From positions 1 through 21,594 of the forward strand of contig LWCA01000635.1 in assembly GCA_001642005.1 (NCBI GenBank): a stretch of 21,594 bases of DNA, given 5' to 3'. This DNA comes from Intoshia linei. Its lineage: Eukaryota; Orthonectida; Rhopaluridae. Each line of letters starts with the position of its first letter. Within the stretch, counting starts at the first letter, position 1. Under the pieces are notes generated by a model. It did not search any database, was not told the DNA's origin, and saw only the letters and a program-made list of their open reading frames with translations. A program made the position numbers and the translations under genes. This document shows positions 19,154 to 21,594 of this stretch, piece by piece.

Positions 19154-21542
19154 CTGTAAAGGATTGCTAATAGTGAATAACAGCAATTTGATGTAAGCTA
19201 TTAATAAAAATTAATATAATAATTTATTGAATTTATTTTTTTGGTAGAATTATTGAAGTCCCTCGGCAAAGCTTGGTACTGTTTATATGAAATAAAATAA
19301 TTGGTTATTTAACGATTCACACAAAATTATTAATTAATAATTATAGAAAAATTAGTCAGTAGCATTATTATATTTTCAAGTACTTCGTACAATAGTCCGT
19401 TTGCCGTGTGCCGTTTTTATAGTTTAGCCGCTAAATTTAACGTTTATTCATACTTTTTTTATCATAAAAAATTTGTTTAAAAAAATGTTCAGAAAACAAT
19501 TCTAACCTAAAAAGAATCGTTATATCGAACATGTAACACGGTTATAAAGAATGAATATTGCAATATAGAAATTAGATATAAATTATTTAATTAACTTTAT
19601 TTGAACAGTTTAAAAATAATTGGATTTTGTCCAAATTTTTAGTAAACACTATTTAACATTTCACTGAAAACAGAAAACTGATTTGTAAAAAGTATAAAGT
19701 TTAGAAAGGTAGCATACACGACATACATTTTTTTACAAATACTACCTCTTTTACTTATGAGCCATTCTCTGTTACAAATTGAGAAAACCACAAATTTAAA
19801 TTATATGCTACTATATTGCTTTTTACGTCGTATATTCATTATTCAATCTATTTCATAACCTTAATTAATTAAATATTTACAAGAATCATCAAAAAACATT
19901 TTTTATAAAATTTTATAAATGTAAAAGAAAAATAAATAGATTATCAGTCTATTTACATTATATTAATTGAATCTTTAAACTAGCATATTACCATATGATA
20001 ATAACATTTCTTTATTATTAAAGTTTAGTAACTAAACCATTGCAAATCAATAAATTCAAATTATATTTACTTACCATAATTATTGCAATATAACTAGAGC
20101 CCACACTGTTACCCGACATGACATGTTTAACGAAACATAAAACCACCCAATAATAAATGAAACAACCCCATAAAATGGTGGAAATTAATTAAATGCATAA
20201 TACAAAATGTACTGTATTTTAAATTTATTCCACTTGTCTGGATGGGATACAATGTATAGTATAGATGATTATTTTTTAATAAATTAAAAAAATTTATCAA
20301 AAAGTACATATCAAACATTCAAAACGTTAAAAATAAGGAAGTTAAAATTGTAAAAAAAATTCTAAACAATTTTCATGATGAATTTTAAATTTTCCCTTTA
20401 TTGAAAATGTGTACGGATCACCTTACAGTATAAAATAAAAAAAATATCAAATATACGTACAGGCTAATTGCTATTTAACGGAATTCGTCGCTAACGGAAT
20501 CAAATTCCTGACTAACGGACTGTGAATTTTTCTGAGGTACAAAAATTCTGTTAAATTTTAACTTGAAATAACTAGCATCATAATTACACTGAAGCTTTTT
20601 CTGTTCAAATTATGATTAATATTTATTATAATAATGAATGATTATTAAATATATGAAATAACATGACCTCCAAATATAGGTTAAGTGGAATGAAAATCAA
20701 AATTTTTCCATTGGTTTAATGCAGTCATTTCAAAATTTGGTTATTGATCGTGTTTTTGAAAAAAATATTGGAAATAGTGGAATTTTTTTATTAGGTTTCG
20801 TAAAATCGGATTTTTCAAAAAAATATAATAAAAATCCAGTTTTCCCTAAAGCTTGAAATGGTATTTTTTATTAAATTTTATTAATGGTAGGATACAAGTG
20901 AGATTTTTGAAATAATAATGTAACGGTTGCCTAGGCTTTGGGATAATCAATATCTAGAAACTCTGTAATAAATATTAAAAATTCTCCTATAAAAATAAAC
21001 AAAATTTGATAAAATTTTTTTTATATTTTATTTGAATCTCACTAACCCAAGCATATAATTTTGGACCCCAATCAAGAACTATTTTAATGTATACAATGTA
21101 TACATATTTTATAAAAAATACCGTTAACGAGGACGAGTAATAGATTTATATACATTTTTTATGAAATTAAAGGAAGATAAAATACAAAAATATTTTTTAA
21201 AACTTTCAACACGATTGTATAATATGAAATAAAAATTACACGGTTGTATATGTTTCATTGCTTACCATTATCTATTTCAATGACATAAGTTTTGAATAAG
21301 TACTTATCATTTAGTTAAATTAATATTTGTAAACTTTTTAAATGTATTCTTATTTTAATCTAACGTTGCTATAAACCCCAATAATATTTACTTATCAATA
21401 TGACGAAATTTTGTATATCAGGTAGCAGGCAGATTAAAATACACATTGACAATTAGCATATTAAAGATTAAAATCGAAAGATATCACAGGTGTTGGATAT
21501 CTTTTAGATCCTGAGTAAATAAAATGAAATATAATTCAAATT
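19154..21542. other. AT-rich flank with no recognised gene
   Basis: I find no exon with recognisable protein similarity. A possible short minus-strand start exon is at 20075–20119 and is listed separately. TAACGGA occurs three times at 20476, 20492 and 20513. The minus-strand open frame at 20127–20318 has a composition expected of AT-rich non-coding DNA. Confidence 0.5.
20075..20119 (-). other. Candidate short first coding exon (15 codons)
   Basis: On the minus strand an ATG at 20119–20117 opens a frame of 15 codons (MSGNSVGSSYIAIIM) that runs into a textbook donor, ATG|GTAAGT. It lies about 2 kb upstream of the SHP2-like exons on the same strand. It ends in phase 0, whereas the first recognised phosphatase exon needs phase 2, so a further small exon would be required. 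It may instead belong to another gene or be chance. Confidence 0.2.
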
Positions 21543-21594
21543 TATATATATATATATAAATAATATTATAATAATAATAATAAATTATATATAA
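21543..21594. repeat. (TA)n / (ATA)n microsatellite at the window edge
   Basis: A run of alternating TA followed by ATA repeats fills the last ~50 bases. Confidence 0.8.

Overview
The window is nuclear DNA of an animal. It is extremely AT-rich, its genes are split by spliceosomal GT–AG introns, and there are no bacterial operon features. Three genes can be read by matching exons to protein families: the 3' end of myosin VIIa (+), a complete or nearly complete MSH6 (+, 31 exons), and a SHP2/corkscrew-type tyrosine phosphatase (-, 12–13 exons, first exon not found). The myosin tail looks arthropod-like. I cannot name a species, and the lineage is inference only.

Layout. 3–1106: last exon of myosin VIIa, a MyTH4–FERM tail with its stop. 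1107–3035: intergenic, holding a 340-bp fold-back element. 3036–15307: MSH6, about 1060 residues. Its coding exons are tiny and many introns are only 35–45 nt, but four introns (12, 14, 18, 20) are enlarged, and three of these (12, 18, 20) by transposable elements. 15308–15773: convergent intergenic spacer. 15774–18010: SHP2-like gene on the minus strand. 18011–21594: its 5' flank, with a 497-bp hAT element carrying a frameshifted transposase piece, then AT-rich DNA with no recognised gene and a microsatellite at the edge.

Mobile DNA. At least four hAT-type elements are visible. Two have perfect 8-bp target duplications (CATTAGGG around 10312–11985; CTGTAAAG around 18657–19153) and two are older (5677–6147; 6376–6590). 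There is also a 661-bp element with ~147-bp near-identical inverted arms and TA duplications (8988–9648), a composite repeat at 11991–12608, and a pair of 18-bp TTAA-centred palindromes (12631 and 12897). The 1.67-kb hAT element contains an unusual array of ACTGAC/GTCAGT motifs spaced about 21–22 bp, in opposite orientations on the two sides of a central spacer.

How the genes relate. They are independent housekeeping or signalling genes: an actin motor tail, the mismatch-recognition subunit of MutS-alpha, and an SH2-domain phosphatase of receptor tyrosine kinase signalling. They are not a pathway cluster. The most distinctive biology is gene architecture: 20 of 42 inferred introns are 33–45 nt, with coding microexons of 17, 19 and 20 nt. 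I saw no tRNA, rRNA, CRISPR array or bacterial-type system.
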